From the NCBI RefSeq assembly GCF_003994485.1, contig NZ_RZNJ01000002.1, positions 247,255 through 311,254 of the forward strand: DNA of 64,000 nt, in the 5' to 3' direction. The DNA is from Arsenicitalea aurantiaca (GTDB lineage Bacteria > Pseudomonadota > Alphaproteobacteria > Rhizobiales > Devosiaceae). The position numbers and the translations under genes were made by a program. The notes beneath the pieces were generated by a model. The model made no database searches, was not told the DNA's origin, and was given only the letters and a program-made list of their open reading frames with translations. Shown piece by piece: positions 33,037 through 42,629 of the stretch (the first letter of the stretch is position 1; each line of letters begins with the position of its first letter).

Positions 33037-35145
33037 ATGTCTGCTGGAAACGCGGTGATCGGCGCTCTGCGCGCCACGCTCGGCCTCGATACGGCCCAGT
33101 TCGACGATGGCGTGAAGCGCGTCCAGTCGCAGCTCGGCGGGATCGGCAAGGCTTTCGCCGTGCTCGGCGGCAGTGCCGTATTCGCCGGCTTCATGTCGGG
33201 ACTCGGCGCAGCCGTGGGCCGAATCGAGGAAATGCTCAAGCTGAGTGCCCAGCTCGACAAGGCGATCGAAAACACCGGCAATACCGCTCGCACGAGTGCC
33301 AAGGAGGTCGAGGAATTCGCCGACCGGATCGAACGCTCGACCGGTCGGGCTGCCGAAGAGATCATGGCGGTGGCCACCAATCTGACCACGTTCGGGTTCG
33401 GTCGCGAGCAGTTCTTCCGGGCGATCGAGCTGGCCGACGATATGGCGGCGGCCTGGGGCGGGGATCTGAGGCAGAACGTCGAGGGGCTCGGGCGCGCGCT
33501 TGCCGAGCCCGAAAAGGGGCTGGCGATGCTGACCAAGCGCGGCATCACCTTCACCGACCAGCAAAAGGAAATGATCGCCGGCTTCATGCGCGCGAACGAC
33601 CTTGTGGGCGCGCAGGGCGTAATCTTCGAAGCGCTCGAAGAGCAGGTAAAGGGTGTGGCGGAAGCCGGGTTCGGCGGACTGACCAAGGCCTCTGCCAATG
33701 CCTGGAAGTCGGTCGAGGATTTCTTCGAAGCGATTGCGAACGGGCTCAGCCTGGGCAGCGGGCTCGAGATGGCGCTGATCGGAGCGGCGGCTGCGATCGA
33801 CCTCGTGACAGCCAATCTGGGCGTGATCGGCAAGGTTGTCGCTGTGGCTGGCACGGCGCTGTCGGTGGCGATGGGACCTGCCGTCTGGGGTGTGATGACG
33901 ACGGCAGCGGGGCTCTTCATAACCACCGTCGTTGCAGGCATACGCGCGATCGGCGTGGCAATCGCGGCCAACCCGATCGGTTTCATCGTCACGGCGCTCG
34001 CCGCCGGCGTGACTGCGGCCTTCATGTTCCGCGACGAGATCAAGCAGGCGATCGGCGTGGACGTCGCGGGCATCATCAAGGATGTCGGCAACAACATCAT
34101 TGCTGTGTTCGTCGGCAGCTACAATTTCGCGGTATCGACCTGGTCGAACCTGCCCACGGCTTTCCGGGCGATCGGCAAGCAGGCCGTCAACAGCCTCATG
34201 GAGGAACTCAGCAAGCCCGCCCTTACCTGGGGCGATCAGGTGCTGATTCCCGGACTGCCGACTGGATGGCTCCAGCAATCCCTTTCTGACGAGGAGAAGG
34301 CCGCCCTGAGCGGCGCTACGGGTTCGTTCGGGGATGCATTCGGGCCGGACTATCTCGGGGACCTTTTCACCCGAACCTTCGGGGAGGAGGGGCCCGGGGC
34401 GATCGTCAAGGGTTTCGAGGATATCGGAGCGGCCGCAGGCGGCGCGGGCGGGCGCATCAGCAGCGAGCTCAACTCTGCGCTCGAGGCGATGCGGTTGTCG
34501 CTGATGACGGAAGAGGCGGCGGAGCTCGCAAGCCATCAAAAGCGGCTGGCGCAAATCGCCCAGTTCTACAGCAATGGCATGATCCTCAAGGCCGAACATG
34601 ATGCCATGATCGAGGCGGCGAACGCCCAGCACGCGGAGCGGATGAACGCGATCGCGCAGCGGCAGATCGACGAAGAGGCGCGCATTCGTGGGCAACTGGT
34701 CGGGCACACCTCCAGCATCTTCGGATCGCTTTCGTCACTGATGGAGAGTTTCGGGGAGGAGAACCTCGCCGCGGCCAAGGCGTTCGGTGTCGCGCAGGCG
34801 ATCGTCAACACGGCCGAGGGCGTCACCAAGGCCCTCGCGCAAGGCGGCGTACTGGGGTTCGCGGGAGCAGCCTCCGTCGCTGCGGCAGGTGCCGCCCAGA
34901 TCGCGACCATTCTGAGCGCGTCCAAAGGCGGCAGTCGGCGCCCATCGATCGCCACGCCGGCGGGTTCCGGGGGGTCGGGTGGCGCGCCGGCGCAGGCTAT
35001 GCGGCAGGTGTCGGCGAACATCACGCTGCATGGCAATAGCTTCTCGGCAGGCCAGATCGAGGGGCTCGCGAAGGAACTTGCTGAACTCGTCAACACCAAT
35101 GGTGCGAACGAGCTCATTGCATCGATCAGGCAGGCGGGCGGCTGA
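33037..35145 (+). CDS. tail tape measure protein
   Basis: 702 residues. The helical start ('SAQLDKAIENTGNTARTSAKEVEEFADRIERSTGRAAEEIMAVA') is the phage tail length domain. Hydrophobic segments lie around 255-330 ('IGKVVAVAGTALSVAMGPAVWGVM') and another Ala-rich one near 585-625. The C-terminal 80 residues are Gly/Ser rich. By the usual rule of about 0.15 nm per residue the tail would be near 100 nm. It starts 30 bases after the chaperone extension. Confidence 0.95.
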   Translation: MSAGNAVIGALRATLGLDTAQFDDGVKRVQSQLGGIGKAFAVLGGSAVFAGFMSGLGAAVGRIEEMLKLSAQLDKAIENTGNTARTSAKEVEEFADRIERSTGRAAEEIMAVATNLTTFGFGREQFFRAIELADDMAAAWGGDLRQNVEGLGRALAEPEKGLAMLTKRGITFTDQQKEMIAGFMRANDLVGAQGVIFEALEEQVKGVAEAGFGGLTKASANAWKSVEDFFEAIANGLSLGSGLEMALIGAAAAIDLVTANLGVIGKVVAVAGTALSVAMGPAVWGVMTTAAGLFITTVVAGIRAIGVAIAANPIGFIVTALAAGVTAAFMFRDEIKQAIGVDVAGIIKDVGNNIIAVFVGSYNFAVSTWSNLPTAFRAIGKQAVNSLMEELSKPALTWGDQVLIPGLPTGWLQQSLSDEEKAALSGATGSFGDAFGPDYLGDLFTRTFGEEGPGAIVKGFEDIGAAAGGAGGRISSELNSALEAMRLSLMTEEAAELASHQKRLAQIAQFYSNGMILKAEHDAMIEAANAQHAERMNAIAQRQIDEEARIRGQLVGHTSSIFGSLSSLMESFGEENLAAAKAFGVAQAIVNTAEGVTKALAQGGVLGFAGAASVAAAGAAQIATILSASKGGSRRPSIATPAGSGGSGGAPAQAMRQVSANITLHGNSFSAGQIEGLAKELAELVNTNGANELIASIRQAGG

Positions 35146-35969
35146 TGGGGATCATCGTCGCCAATGCCTATGCGCTTTCGCTTGCCGAGGAAGAGCGCGG
35201 CACGTTCCCCGTGCTGCTCTGGGAAAACCTGGTGCAGGGCTATGCCGCCAGTGCCGAGGCCGCAGGGTATCCGGCCAGCAATCTGGGGACTTCGTCGACG
35301 ATCGAAGGATGGCGCGGAACGGGGAGCGGGCCTCACTCCCTCACGATGACGCTGGACCCGTCGCGGATGGTGGATGGCCTCGGCCTCGAGCGGCACAATC
35401 TGGGGTCGGACGGAATGACGCTGTCGCTCTGGGGGCTCGCCCCCGATGGCGATGCGGAGGTTTCGGGAGATTGGTCCGAGATCATCCCTGAAATCATCGT
35501 TGCCGATGACGGCACGCTGATGATGCGGTTCGCGCCCGAGAGCTACGCCGCCTTGCGGCTCGACATCGTTCCGGTGATGGCGACGCCCCGGGTGGCGCTT
35601 CTCAGCGTCGGGAAGCTCCTCGTGATGGAGCGTGGTAATCAGGCCCACACGCCCATTCCGTGGGGTATCACGCGCGATGTGCAGACCGCGCGCAGCCAGG
35701 CGGGCGATTTCCTGGCACGAACGATCACCGGCAGCACACGGCGCGGCTCGATCAGTTTCATTAAGCTGTCGGGCGGATGGATCCGGTCGAGCGGCTTCCT
35801 GCGTTTTGCGGCGGCCGCTGCCGGACTGCCGTTCTTTCTCAGCTGGAATCCCGAGGAGTATCCCGGCGAGGTGGCGTTCGTCTGGGCATTGAACGACATC
35901 ATCCCCGAGACAAGCGATCTCGTGGGCTCCGTTGATGTGACCATCGAGCTCGAGGGCGTCGTCCTATGA
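35145..35969 (+). CDS. distal tail-like protein
   Basis: 274 residues, beta rich. The N-terminus ('TFPVLLWENLVQGYAASAEAAGYPASNLGTSSTIEGWRG') and 'SISFIKLSGGWIRSSGFLRFAAAAAGLPFFLSWNPEEYP' look like tail-tip baseplate hub components. It lies directly after the tape measure, where siphophages encode the distal tail protein. Family assignment is by position more than by motif. Overlaps neighbours on both sides. Confidence 0.7.
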   Translation: MGIIVANAYALSLAEEERGTFPVLLWENLVQGYAASAEAAGYPASNLGTSSTIEGWRGTGSGPHSLTMTLDPSRMVDGLGLERHNLGSDGMTLSLWGLAPDGDAEVSGDWSEIIPEIIVADDGTLMMRFAPESYAALRLDIVPVMATPRVALLSVGKLLVMERGNQAHTPIPWGITRDVQTARSQAGDFLARTITGSTRRGSISFIKLSGGWIRSSGFLRFAAAAAGLPFFLSWNPEEYPGEVAFVWALNDIIPETSDLVGSVDVTIELEGVVL

Positions 35970-36343
35970 CGACGGTCGGCCGTATCGTTCTCGATTTCGG
36001 CGACTGGGGTTCGGCAGGCCGTATCGCCATCCTCGTCGAACCGCTGGCCTGGCGCGGGATCACCGTGCCGGCCGGCTTCATGAGCGACGGCGCGAGTGTC
36101 CCGCGGCCTCTTTGGTGGTTCCTGCCTCCCTGGGGTGATCGCGCGACGGCTGCCGCGCTCATCCACGATTATCTCTGCGACATGCTGGACCGGGGCAAGC
36201 CCGTTGCCGGCTACGCGAGCCGGGCGCTCTGCGACCGCGCCTATTTCGACGCGCTCATCGATCTCGGCGTCAGCCGGCCGAGGGCCGTGCTCTGCTGGGC
36301 CGGTGTGCGCACATACTCGATCCTCCACGTGCGGGCACTCTGA
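35966..36343 (+). CDS. DUF1353 protein
   Basis: 125 residues with the DUF1353 core 'ITVPAGFMSDGASVPRPLWWFLPPWGDRATAAALIHDYLCD' and conserved Asp/His residues that could form a catalytic or metal site. DUF1353 proteins are common in tail and lysis regions of tailed phages and may act on the cell wall; this is not proved. Overlaps both neighbours, so it is cotranslated with the tail tip proteins. Confidence 0.85.
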   Translation: MTTVGRIVLDFGDWGSAGRIAILVEPLAWRGITVPAGFMSDGASVPRPLWWFLPPWGDRATAAALIHDYLCDMLDRGKPVAGYASRALCDRAYFDALIDLGVSRPRAVLCWAGVRTYSILHVRAL

Positions 36344-38883
36344 TGGGCCATGTCTTCGACATCGTCGAGATCGATATCGAGCGTTGCGGGCTGACCTATG
36401 GTATCGGCGCCTGCACGGCGGCCCTGGGGGTGACGGGCGAGATCAAGTGCTACAACAGCCTTCGCACCTGCCAGGATACCGCCCATTTCGACAGCGATGG
36501 GGCCGGCGGGGAGGCAGGGACGCTCGCGACATGGCGCTTCGCAAAACCGAGCGAAGCGTTCGCCGCGAGCGGGATCGACGCCATCACGACGATCGAGAGC
36601 ATTGCCTATACGCCGCAGACCATTCATCCGGGCGAGGGGCCGGGGCAGCGGGCGACGTTGACGGTAACGTTGAGCGATCATCACTGGGGGGACACCGGCC
36701 CCAATGGCGACAAGTATCGCGCCGAGCGCGGGCACGACCCATTCAAGCGCGGGACATTCTGGGGCAAGTGGCGGGCGCGCCAGCCCTATATGCGCGGCCG
36801 CGCGATCCGCTGGAAGCAAGGGCTCGACGGCCAGCCCTTTGCCGGCTTCGACACGCGGCACTTCATCATCGAACGCTTCGACGGGCCGACGCCCGAAGGG
36901 CTCTACACCATAACGGCGCGCGACGCGCTGCAGGAGCTTTTCGGCGATCGCGCGGTCTGCCCAGAGCTTACGCCCGGCAACCTCGTCGCCAATATTGCAG
37001 CCAACACGACGAGCGTAACGCTGGCGCCGGCGGGTGTGGGCGATGCCTATTATGACGCTTCGGGCTGGGTGAACCTCGGAGGCCGCGAAATCGCGGCGTT
37101 CTCGCGCGCGGGCAATGTGCTGACGCTGACCCGCGGGCTCTGGGGCACGACGGCCCAAGCGCACGAGGCCGGCACGCGTGTGCAGCTCTGCGCGGCCTTC
37201 ATCTCCGACACGCCGGCCGAGGCCCTGGCGCGGCTCGAGACGCAATATGCCGCGATCAGCCCGGACGTCATTCCGCTGGCCGAATGGGAGAGCGAGATCG
37301 AGGCGTTCTATGGCGGGGCCCTGCTGACCGCGCTCGTGCCGGAGCCGACGCCGGTCGAGCACCTGGCGACAGAGATCATTCGCGAGGTGGGGCTGTCGCA
37401 CTGGTGGAGCGAACGGACGGCCAGGCTGCGGCTTCAGGTTCTTCGCGCGCTCGACACCAACGTCACCGTGCTCGACGCGCGCAATGCGCCGGGCGAAAGC
37501 AACGTCATCGCCAACTCGCTGCAGATCACAGAGCAGCCCGACAAGCGCAAAAGCCGTGCCCAGGTCTATTTCGGGCAGAGAAACCCGATCGAAGGGCTGG
37601 AGCCCAAGAACCTGCCGATCTCGGCGCTGCACGTGGCCACGTTCGACGAGAAGGCTGAGGGCAGCAAAAGGCTCGACGTGCTCTATTCCCGCTGGATCCA
37701 GTCCGGAGGTCTCGCCGCGGCCGATGTGGTGGCGCTGCGCCGGCTGGCGCGCTATGTCCGCGCGCCGCGCCGTTTCAAGCTGCGGATTCCGAGATGGACC
37801 TCGCTGCGGCCCGAGCTGGGGCAAGGGTGCCGGCTGCTGGCCGATGTGCTTCAGGACGAAACCGGCGCGCCCGAGAGCGTGCCCTGCCAGATCGTGCGGG
37901 TTAACCCGGGCGCGGCAGACAGTGCGGAATACGAGCTCGAGCTCGAGGAGCTGCGGATGGACCCGCGATTTGCTCCGGAGCCGCTGCAAAACACTGTCGT
38001 GCTGGCGGCCAACGAGAACAACGTCAACTTCTACGCCAAATACATCCAGCAGTACCGGACGCCGGAGGCCGGCGACGAGGTGTTCCTCGTCATCAACGAG
38101 GGCGTCGTCATCGGATCGACCTCGACGGCGAACCCGTCTCTCGACATCGGCGATGACTGGCCCCGCGTCACCCGCACTGCCAGCCGCACCAATGGCAACG
38201 CCACGCTGACCGGCCTTTCGAGCACGACGGGGTTCCTGCCCGGCATGTTCGTGACGGGCACGGGCATCCCGGCCCGGGCCAAGATCGTCTCGGTCAATTC
38301 GGGCAGCTCGATCACGATCAGCGCCAATGCCACCTCGACTGGCTCGGGCACGATCACGATCTGGACGGTTCGGATCAAGGTCACCAATCGCGGTCTCATC
38401 GCCGGCCCGGGTGGGCGCGGGGCGAATGGGCGCGGCGGGGACAACAATACTGGCTTCAACGGCAACCCGGGCGGCACGGGCCTTCGCACAACAGTGCCAT
38501 TCGATCTGGACGGCAACGGTGGGATCAATGGCGGCGGCGGCGGCGGCGGCGGCGGCGCTGGCGACTATGTGGGCTGGACCGGCCCACAGGTGCATGGCGC
38601 GAGCGGTGGCGGCGGTGCGGGCATGCTTCCCGGAGAACCCGGCACAGGCCCTGGGCCGATCGGCTCTCCCGGCACTCTGCTTGCCGGTGGCGCTGGCCGG
38701 CGCAGCAGTCCGTCAAGTCAGGGTTGGGGGTCGGGCGACGGTGGCGGGCCGGGTCAAGCGGGCAGCAATGGTTATGGCTATCGCCCCGGCTCTGGCGGCG
38801 CGGCCGGGCCTGCAGTTGTCGGCTGGACGCTGATCGCCACGACCGGCTGGACCGGCACGATTCTCGGCGCGACGAACGCCTGA
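36343..38883 (+). CDS. tail tip/host-specificity protein with glycine-rich end
   Basis: 846 residues. Residues 1-215 ('IVEIDIERCGLTYGIGACTA', 'CYNSLRTCQDTAHF', 'ITARDALQELFGD') form a hub-like domain. A repeat-like 'TLAPAGVGDAYYDASGWVNLGGREI' segment and a baseplate-type region follow to about 560. After an Ig-like stretch the last 180 residues are Gly rich ('GGRGANGRGG', a run of nine Gly near 728, 'GGGPGQAGSNGYG'), like polyglycine receptor-binding tips. It likely contacts the cell surface at the tail tip. Confidence 0.8.
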   Translation: MGHVFDIVEIDIERCGLTYGIGACTAALGVTGEIKCYNSLRTCQDTAHFDSDGAGGEAGTLATWRFAKPSEAFAASGIDAITTIESIAYTPQTIHPGEGPGQRATLTVTLSDHHWGDTGPNGDKYRAERGHDPFKRGTFWGKWRARQPYMRGRAIRWKQGLDGQPFAGFDTRHFIIERFDGPTPEGLYTITARDALQELFGDRAVCPELTPGNLVANIAANTTSVTLAPAGVGDAYYDASGWVNLGGREIAAFSRAGNVLTLTRGLWGTTAQAHEAGTRVQLCAAFISDTPAEALARLETQYAAISPDVIPLAEWESEIEAFYGGALLTALVPEPTPVEHLATEIIREVGLSHWWSERTARLRLQVLRALDTNVTVLDARNAPGESNVIANSLQITEQPDKRKSRAQVYFGQRNPIEGLEPKNLPISALHVATFDEKAEGSKRLDVLYSRWIQSGGLAAADVVALRRLARYVRAPRRFKLRIPRWTSLRPELGQGCRLLADVLQDETGAPESVPCQIVRVNPGAADSAEYELELEELRMDPRFAPEPLQNTVVLAANENNVNFYAKYIQQYRTPEAGDEVFLVINEGVVIGSTSTANPSLDIGDDWPRVTRTASRTNGNATLTGLSSTTGFLPGMFVTGTGIPARAKIVSVNSGSSITISANATSTGSGTITIWTVRIKVTNRGLIAGPGGRGANGRGGDNNTGFNGNPGGTGLRTTVPFDLDGNGGINGGGGGGGGGAGDYVGWTGPQVHGASGGGGAGMLPGEPGTGPGPIGSPGTLLAGGAGRRSSPSSQGWGSGDGGGPGQAGSNGYGYRPGSGGAAGPAVVGWTLIATTGWTGTILGATNA

Positions 38884-38900
38884 TCTTCACGAGGTAATTG

Positions 38901-39707
38901 ATGGCTTATGCAGCGCTCCGGTTCGACGCCACGGACGAGGCCGGCAATATTCTGACCAATGTCATGGTCGAGATCCGTCGCGAGAGCGGGGGGCTTCAGC
39001 AGGCCTATCAGGATCGCGCGGGCACCGTCTCGCTGGGCAGCACCTTTCTCGTCCCTGACGGGAAAGTCTTCTGCCACCTCCCGGGTAACGCCTACCGGGT
39101 CACGCTGCGCAAGGGCGGATACGAGCGCGTCCTTCGGTTCGTGGCTGTCGGGCGCGGGGCTGAAGCGGACCTGCAGTTTGCGCGGCCAAAGGGCGAATAC
39201 GACCCCGAGGCCATATACGAGACGAGTGACTATGTGCGGTCCGGATCGTCGCTGTTTGCATCGCTCGTCGACGAAAACGAAGGCAATGCGCCGCAGACCT
39301 CCCCTCCGGGGGATACCGAGTTCTGGATGTATCTCGGGCCTTTCGTGCCCGGAGAGCAGGGCGTTGGCGACAAGTTCGATGCGGTGATCTTCGCTCAGGG
39401 CAAGCCCCGCCCCGGAGAGCTGCTGCTGCGCCAGGTATTTTCGGCCACGCCGATCACCTTCCCCGCTGGGCTCACAGGTAGCGCTGCCTCAAGCGAAGTG
39501 GCTGCCGACGACGATGCAGAATTCATTCTCGCTAAGAACGGCACTGCCTTTGGAACTGTGACATTCGAGGCGGCGAGCCAGATCGGGCTTATCGTCGCGC
39601 CGGGCGCCGTAACCTTCGACAGCTTCGACATCCTCACCATCACCGCGCCCGATCCCCGAGACGCGACGCTGGCCGATATCTCCATCACGCTCACAGGAAA
39701 CCGCTGA
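38901..39707 (+). CDS. minor tail/fibre-associated protein
   Basis: About 268 residues. Residues 1-90 look like a beta-sandwich ('LRFDATDEAGNILTNVMVEIRRESGG', 'CHLPGNAYRVTLRKGGYERVLRF'). The middle 'QGKPRPGELLLRQVFSATPITFPAGLTGS' and the end 'AVTFDSFDILTITAPDPRDATLADISITLTG' resemble DUF2793/fibre-base modules in other phages. The ATG at 38901 is chosen over TTG at 38898. No confident family. Confidence 0.65.
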   Translation: MAYAALRFDATDEAGNILTNVMVEIRRESGGLQQAYQDRAGTVSLGSTFLVPDGKVFCHLPGNAYRVTLRKGGYERVLRFVAVGRGAEADLQFARPKGEYDPEAIYETSDYVRSGSSLFASLVDENEGNAPQTSPPGDTEFWMYLGPFVPGEQGVGDKFDAVIFAQGKPRPGELLLRQVFSATPITFPAGLTGSAASSEVAADDDAEFILAKNGTAFGTVTFEAASQIGLIVAPGAVTFDSFDILTITAPDPRDATLADISITLTGNR

Positions 39708-39994
39708 TGACCGAGCTTTTCGTCAAGGGGGACCGGTTTCAGGTCTCTGAAACCGTCGAGATCAAGACACCCAAAGGTGCTCTGCTGGCTCGCTACCTGC
39801 CGGGCAGTGACTACGGCGTCACCCCGCGCAACCTCGAATTCGCCAATGGCCTGCTCGCCCAAGGCAAGGCCAGCCGCGCCCTATCTGCCCGGGAGCGGTC
39901 CGCAAACCGTCTCAGCCCAAGCCCTGCACGCCTCAAGGGGGCGGTGAAGGTCACCCCGAAGAAAACCGCTCGCAAGAAGGAGCAAGCGAAATGA
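39707..39994 (+). CDS. small basic tail-region protein
   Basis: 95 residues. A short folded start ('LFVKGDRFQVSETVEIKTPKGALLARYLPG') is followed by a helix and a very basic Lys/Arg/Ala/Ser tail. Overlaps both neighbours by a few bases. Not recognised. Confidence 0.6.
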   Translation: MTELFVKGDRFQVSETVEIKTPKGALLARYLPGSDYGVTPRNLEFANGLLAQGKASRALSARERSANRLSPSPARLKGAVKVTPKKTARKKEQAK

Positions 39995-40371
39995 CTGTCA
40001 CTCATGTCATGGCCCTGCGCAACGCGCTCGCCACCACTGTCAAGGAAGCCCATGAGGTGGGCAGCGGCACCGCGACGCTCGTGCTGCGAGACGGCTCCGA
40101 TCCGATCGTGACTTTCAACCTGGCGGCGACGCCGTTCGGTGCTGCAAGCTCGGGCATCATCACGGCGGCCAGCACGCCTATCGAAGCAACGGCCAGTGAC
40201 TCTGGCCCGGGCGTCGACAACTTCATCACCTACGACAAGAACGGCGACCCCCAGCTCTCAGGCTCGGTTACCGCGGTGGGCATGGGCGGCGACATCGAGG
40301 TGACGAACACCAACATCGCCCTCGGGCAGGATTGTTCGCTCGAAAGCCTGACCTACGAAGCGCCGCAATAA
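39991..40371 (+). CDS. hypothetical tail-region protein
   Basis: 126 residues. 'ALRNALATTVKEAHEVGSGTATLVLRDGSDPIVTFNLA' then 'TYDKNGDPQLSGSVTAVGMGGDIEVTNTNIALGQDCSL' suggests a small beta-rich structural subunit of a kind found in tail fibre regions of alphaproteobacterial phages. ATGA overlap at the start. Confidence 0.65.
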   Translation: MTVTHVMALRNALATTVKEAHEVGSGTATLVLRDGSDPIVTFNLAATPFGAASSGIITAASTPIEATASDSGPGVDNFITYDKNGDPQLSGSVTAVGMGGDIEVTNTNIALGQDCSLESLTYEAPQ

Positions 40372-40374
40372 TCC

Positions 40375-41280
40375 ATGCGGCTTCTCCTCTCGGGCGACAT
40401 GCAGGATGGCAATGATGCCGTCCTCTTGTCGGGCGACATGCAGGGCGGCGGCGATGTCGAGCTTCTGAGCCTGGTCGAGCTGTCCGCAGCGCTTCAATCG
40501 GGGGCGGCTGCCCTCGACAGCGAAGTGCGCCCGATAGTTACGGCAACAGCAGTGCTCGTCTCCGAGGACGGCGCACTGGCCGGCTCCGTCACCGTCGACC
40601 AGACGATCATCCGCGCTGTCGCTGAGCTGGGGGCGTCCCCCGCCATGGTGGATGGCGCTGCCTCATCCCGGATTGCCGCCAGCGGGCAAATGCTCGCCGG
40701 AGACGGGGCAGTGTCCGGGGTAGGGGCGGTGCTCGTTTCGGCTTCGGGCGAACTCCTCGCCGATGATGCGCTGCTCTCGGGGGCGATTTCTGCGCTCGTC
40801 TCCGCAACCGGGGTGCTCAATGCCGATGACGCTGCCCTCTCGGGTGCCGCGCGCGCTCTGATCGGCGCATCCGGCGCGTTGGCCTCCGGGCCGGGGCAGG
40901 TGTCGGGGACGGTGGGCGTGTTCGTCAGCGGGGCGGGCGTGCTCGTTGCCGAGCCTGCCGCGCTTGGCGGGTTCATCAGCACAACTGACCGGGTGAGGGC
41001 CTATGCCGCGCTCGAGGCAGGTCCAGCAGGCCTTGTCGGCGCGGTGCGGATGGCTGTGGTCGCGTCCGGTGCTCTTGCCGCAGAGCCGGCGCGGATCGAT
41101 GGGGCGGTGAAGGCGCTGATCGCGGCGTCTGGCGATCTCATCTCCGAAGCAGCGCTTCTCGACGGCACGGCGCGGATCGAGATCAAGGCCATCGGCGCGC
41201 TCGCGTCGGGCCAGCCACAGATGACAGCGGAAATCATCACCGAGGATGCCCGCCGCGTGGTGATGGCGATCTTCTACTAG
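40375..41280 (+). CDS. protein of tandem 21-residue repeats
   Basis: 301 residues. From about residue 105 eight to nine repeats of mostly 21 residues follow one another, e.g. 'SASGELLADDALLSGAISALV', 'SATGVLNADDAALSGAARALI', 'AASGDLISEAALLDGTARIEI'. Consensus: hydrophobic pair, A-S-G-x-L, four variable, L-x-G, then a short hydrophobic end. Two 12-residue copies (LLSGDMQ) open the protein. The regular spacing suggests a beta-helical or solenoid shaft. Position between tail proteins and a fibre points to a fibre stalk. Confidence 0.7.
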   Translation: MRLLLSGDMQDGNDAVLLSGDMQGGGDVELLSLVELSAALQSGAAALDSEVRPIVTATAVLVSEDGALAGSVTVDQTIIRAVAELGASPAMVDGAASSRIAASGQMLAGDGAVSGVGAVLVSASGELLADDALLSGAISALVSATGVLNADDAALSGAARALIGASGALASGPGQVSGTVGVFVSGAGVLVAEPAALGGFISTTDRVRAYAALEAGPAGLVGAVRMAVVASGALAAEPARIDGAVKALIAASGDLISEAALLDGTARIEIKAIGALASGQPQMTAEIITEDARRVVMAIFY

Positions 41281-41290
41281 CGAGGACAGC

Positions 41291-42625
41291 ATGGCTGACA
41301 AGACGATCCCCGATCTCACGGATGGCGGGGCGCCGCAGGCTGGCGACCAGGTGCATGTTTTCCGCGAGCCCAATTCGCGCCGTGCAACGCTCGGCACTGC
41401 CGCGGGCGCAGCCTCCAGCGACTTCGCCACAGCAACGCAGGGCGGCAAGGCCGATACGGCGGTGCAGCCGGAGGACTTGGGCAACTCCGCTTCTCGCGAT
41501 GTCGGCACCACGACCGGCACAGTTGCTGCGGGCGATGATAGCCGGATAACGGGGGCCATACAGACGGCATCCCGTGCGGCAACCTCAGTCATTGGCCGTT
41601 CAGCCAACAGTTCTGGCGATGCGGCGGATATTCAGGCGTCTGCGAACGATACGATCTTGCGCAGGGTCAGTAATGCGCTCGGCTTCGGCGGGATCACGAT
41701 CGGCATGATTGCCGACAACCTGATTACTTTCGCCAAACTGGCGCAGGGGTCAGCGCTGTCCGTTTTGGGCGTGAGTGGAAACTCATCCGCCAACGTTTCG
41801 GCGATTGCGGCGGGAACCGACCATCAGGTACTGCGCCGTTCCGGCACGACGCTTGGCTTCGGCGCGGTGAACCTAGGCCAAGGCGCGGCTGTTACGGGCA
41901 CTCTGCCTGTAGGAAACGGCGGAACTGGCGCGGCGACGTTTACTGCGAACAATGTGCTTCTAGGCAATGGTACGTCTGGATTCCAAGCGGTCGCACCCGG
42001 CAGTTCGGGCAACGTCCTCACATCGAATGGCACGACATGGACGAGCTCTGCACCAGCAGGTGGGGGCGGCGCAACGCTGACCGCGATCCGCTTCTACACG
42101 TCAGGGGCAACCTGGTCCAAGCCGGCGGGGCTGGTCTACGCTCATGTCATGCTCAACGCAGGCGGCGGCGGCTCTCGCGGTAGTTCTGGTGATGGCGGCA
42201 ATGGTGGCACGTCATCATTCGGAACGCACCTATCCGCAACGGGCGGCGGTGGCGGCACAGCATCCGCAGGCGGCACTGCTGGCAGTGGGTCTAGCGGCGA
42301 TATAAACATTTCCGGTGAAGATGGCGCATGGAACGGTGGGACAGCAGGGCAGGGGCATGGCGGCAGCTCCAACGGCCCCTTCGGGGGACCTTATGTTTTT
42401 GCGTTCACGAATAGGACAGGGCTGCTTTATGGCTCGGGGGCTGCGGCGCAGGTCGCAGGGCGCGGCGGTGGCGGCGGTGGTGGATACTCCGAGAAAGTCA
42501 TCCAAGCTGCAAGTCTGGCATCAACCGTAACCGTGACTGTTGGTGCGGGCGGGACGGCGGGCTCTGGCACCCAAGGTTCTGTTGGCGGGCAGGGCGTCGT
42601 CGTCGTTTACGAATATACGAGTTAG
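41291..42625 (+). CDS. tail fibre protein with glycine-rich tip
   Basis: 444 residues. The first 55 ('IPDLTDGGAPQAGDQVHVFREPNSRRATLG') are a fibre-base module and the middle (about 80-250) consists of imperfect repeats ('GTLPVGNGGTGAATFTANNVLLGNG' is a classic fibre motif). From about 290 the protein is Gly/Ser rich and ends 'VTVTVGAGGTAGSGTQGSVGGQGVVVVYEY'. Likely a host-receptor-binding fibre. AGGACAGC before the ATG is the ribosome site candidate. Confidence 0.75.
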   Translation: MADKTIPDLTDGGAPQAGDQVHVFREPNSRRATLGTAAGAASSDFATATQGGKADTAVQPEDLGNSASRDVGTTTGTVAAGDDSRITGAIQTASRAATSVIGRSANSSGDAADIQASANDTILRRVSNALGFGGITIGMIADNLITFAKLAQGSALSVLGVSGNSSANVSAIAAGTDHQVLRRSGTTLGFGAVNLGQGAAVTGTLPVGNGGTGAATFTANNVLLGNGTSGFQAVAPGSSGNVLTSNGTTWTSSAPAGGGGATLTAIRFYTSGATWSKPAGLVYAHVMLNAGGGGSRGSSGDGGNGGTSSFGTHLSATGGGGGTASAGGTAGSGSSGDINISGEDGAWNGGTAGQGHGGSSNGPFGGPYVFAFTNRTGLLYGSGAAAQVAGRGGGGGGGYSEKVIQAASLASTVTVTVGAGGTAGSGTQGSVGGQGVVVVYEYTS

Positions 42626-42629
42626 CACC

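Noticed and set aside
36241-38595. A 784-codon open frame on the minus strand
   Set aside because: It runs antisense through the tail tip gene, has Arg/Ala/Gly/Asp-rich composition typical of GC-rich antisense frames and shows no domain. Similar long antisense frames in terminase, tape measure, cysNC and valS were dropped for the same reason.
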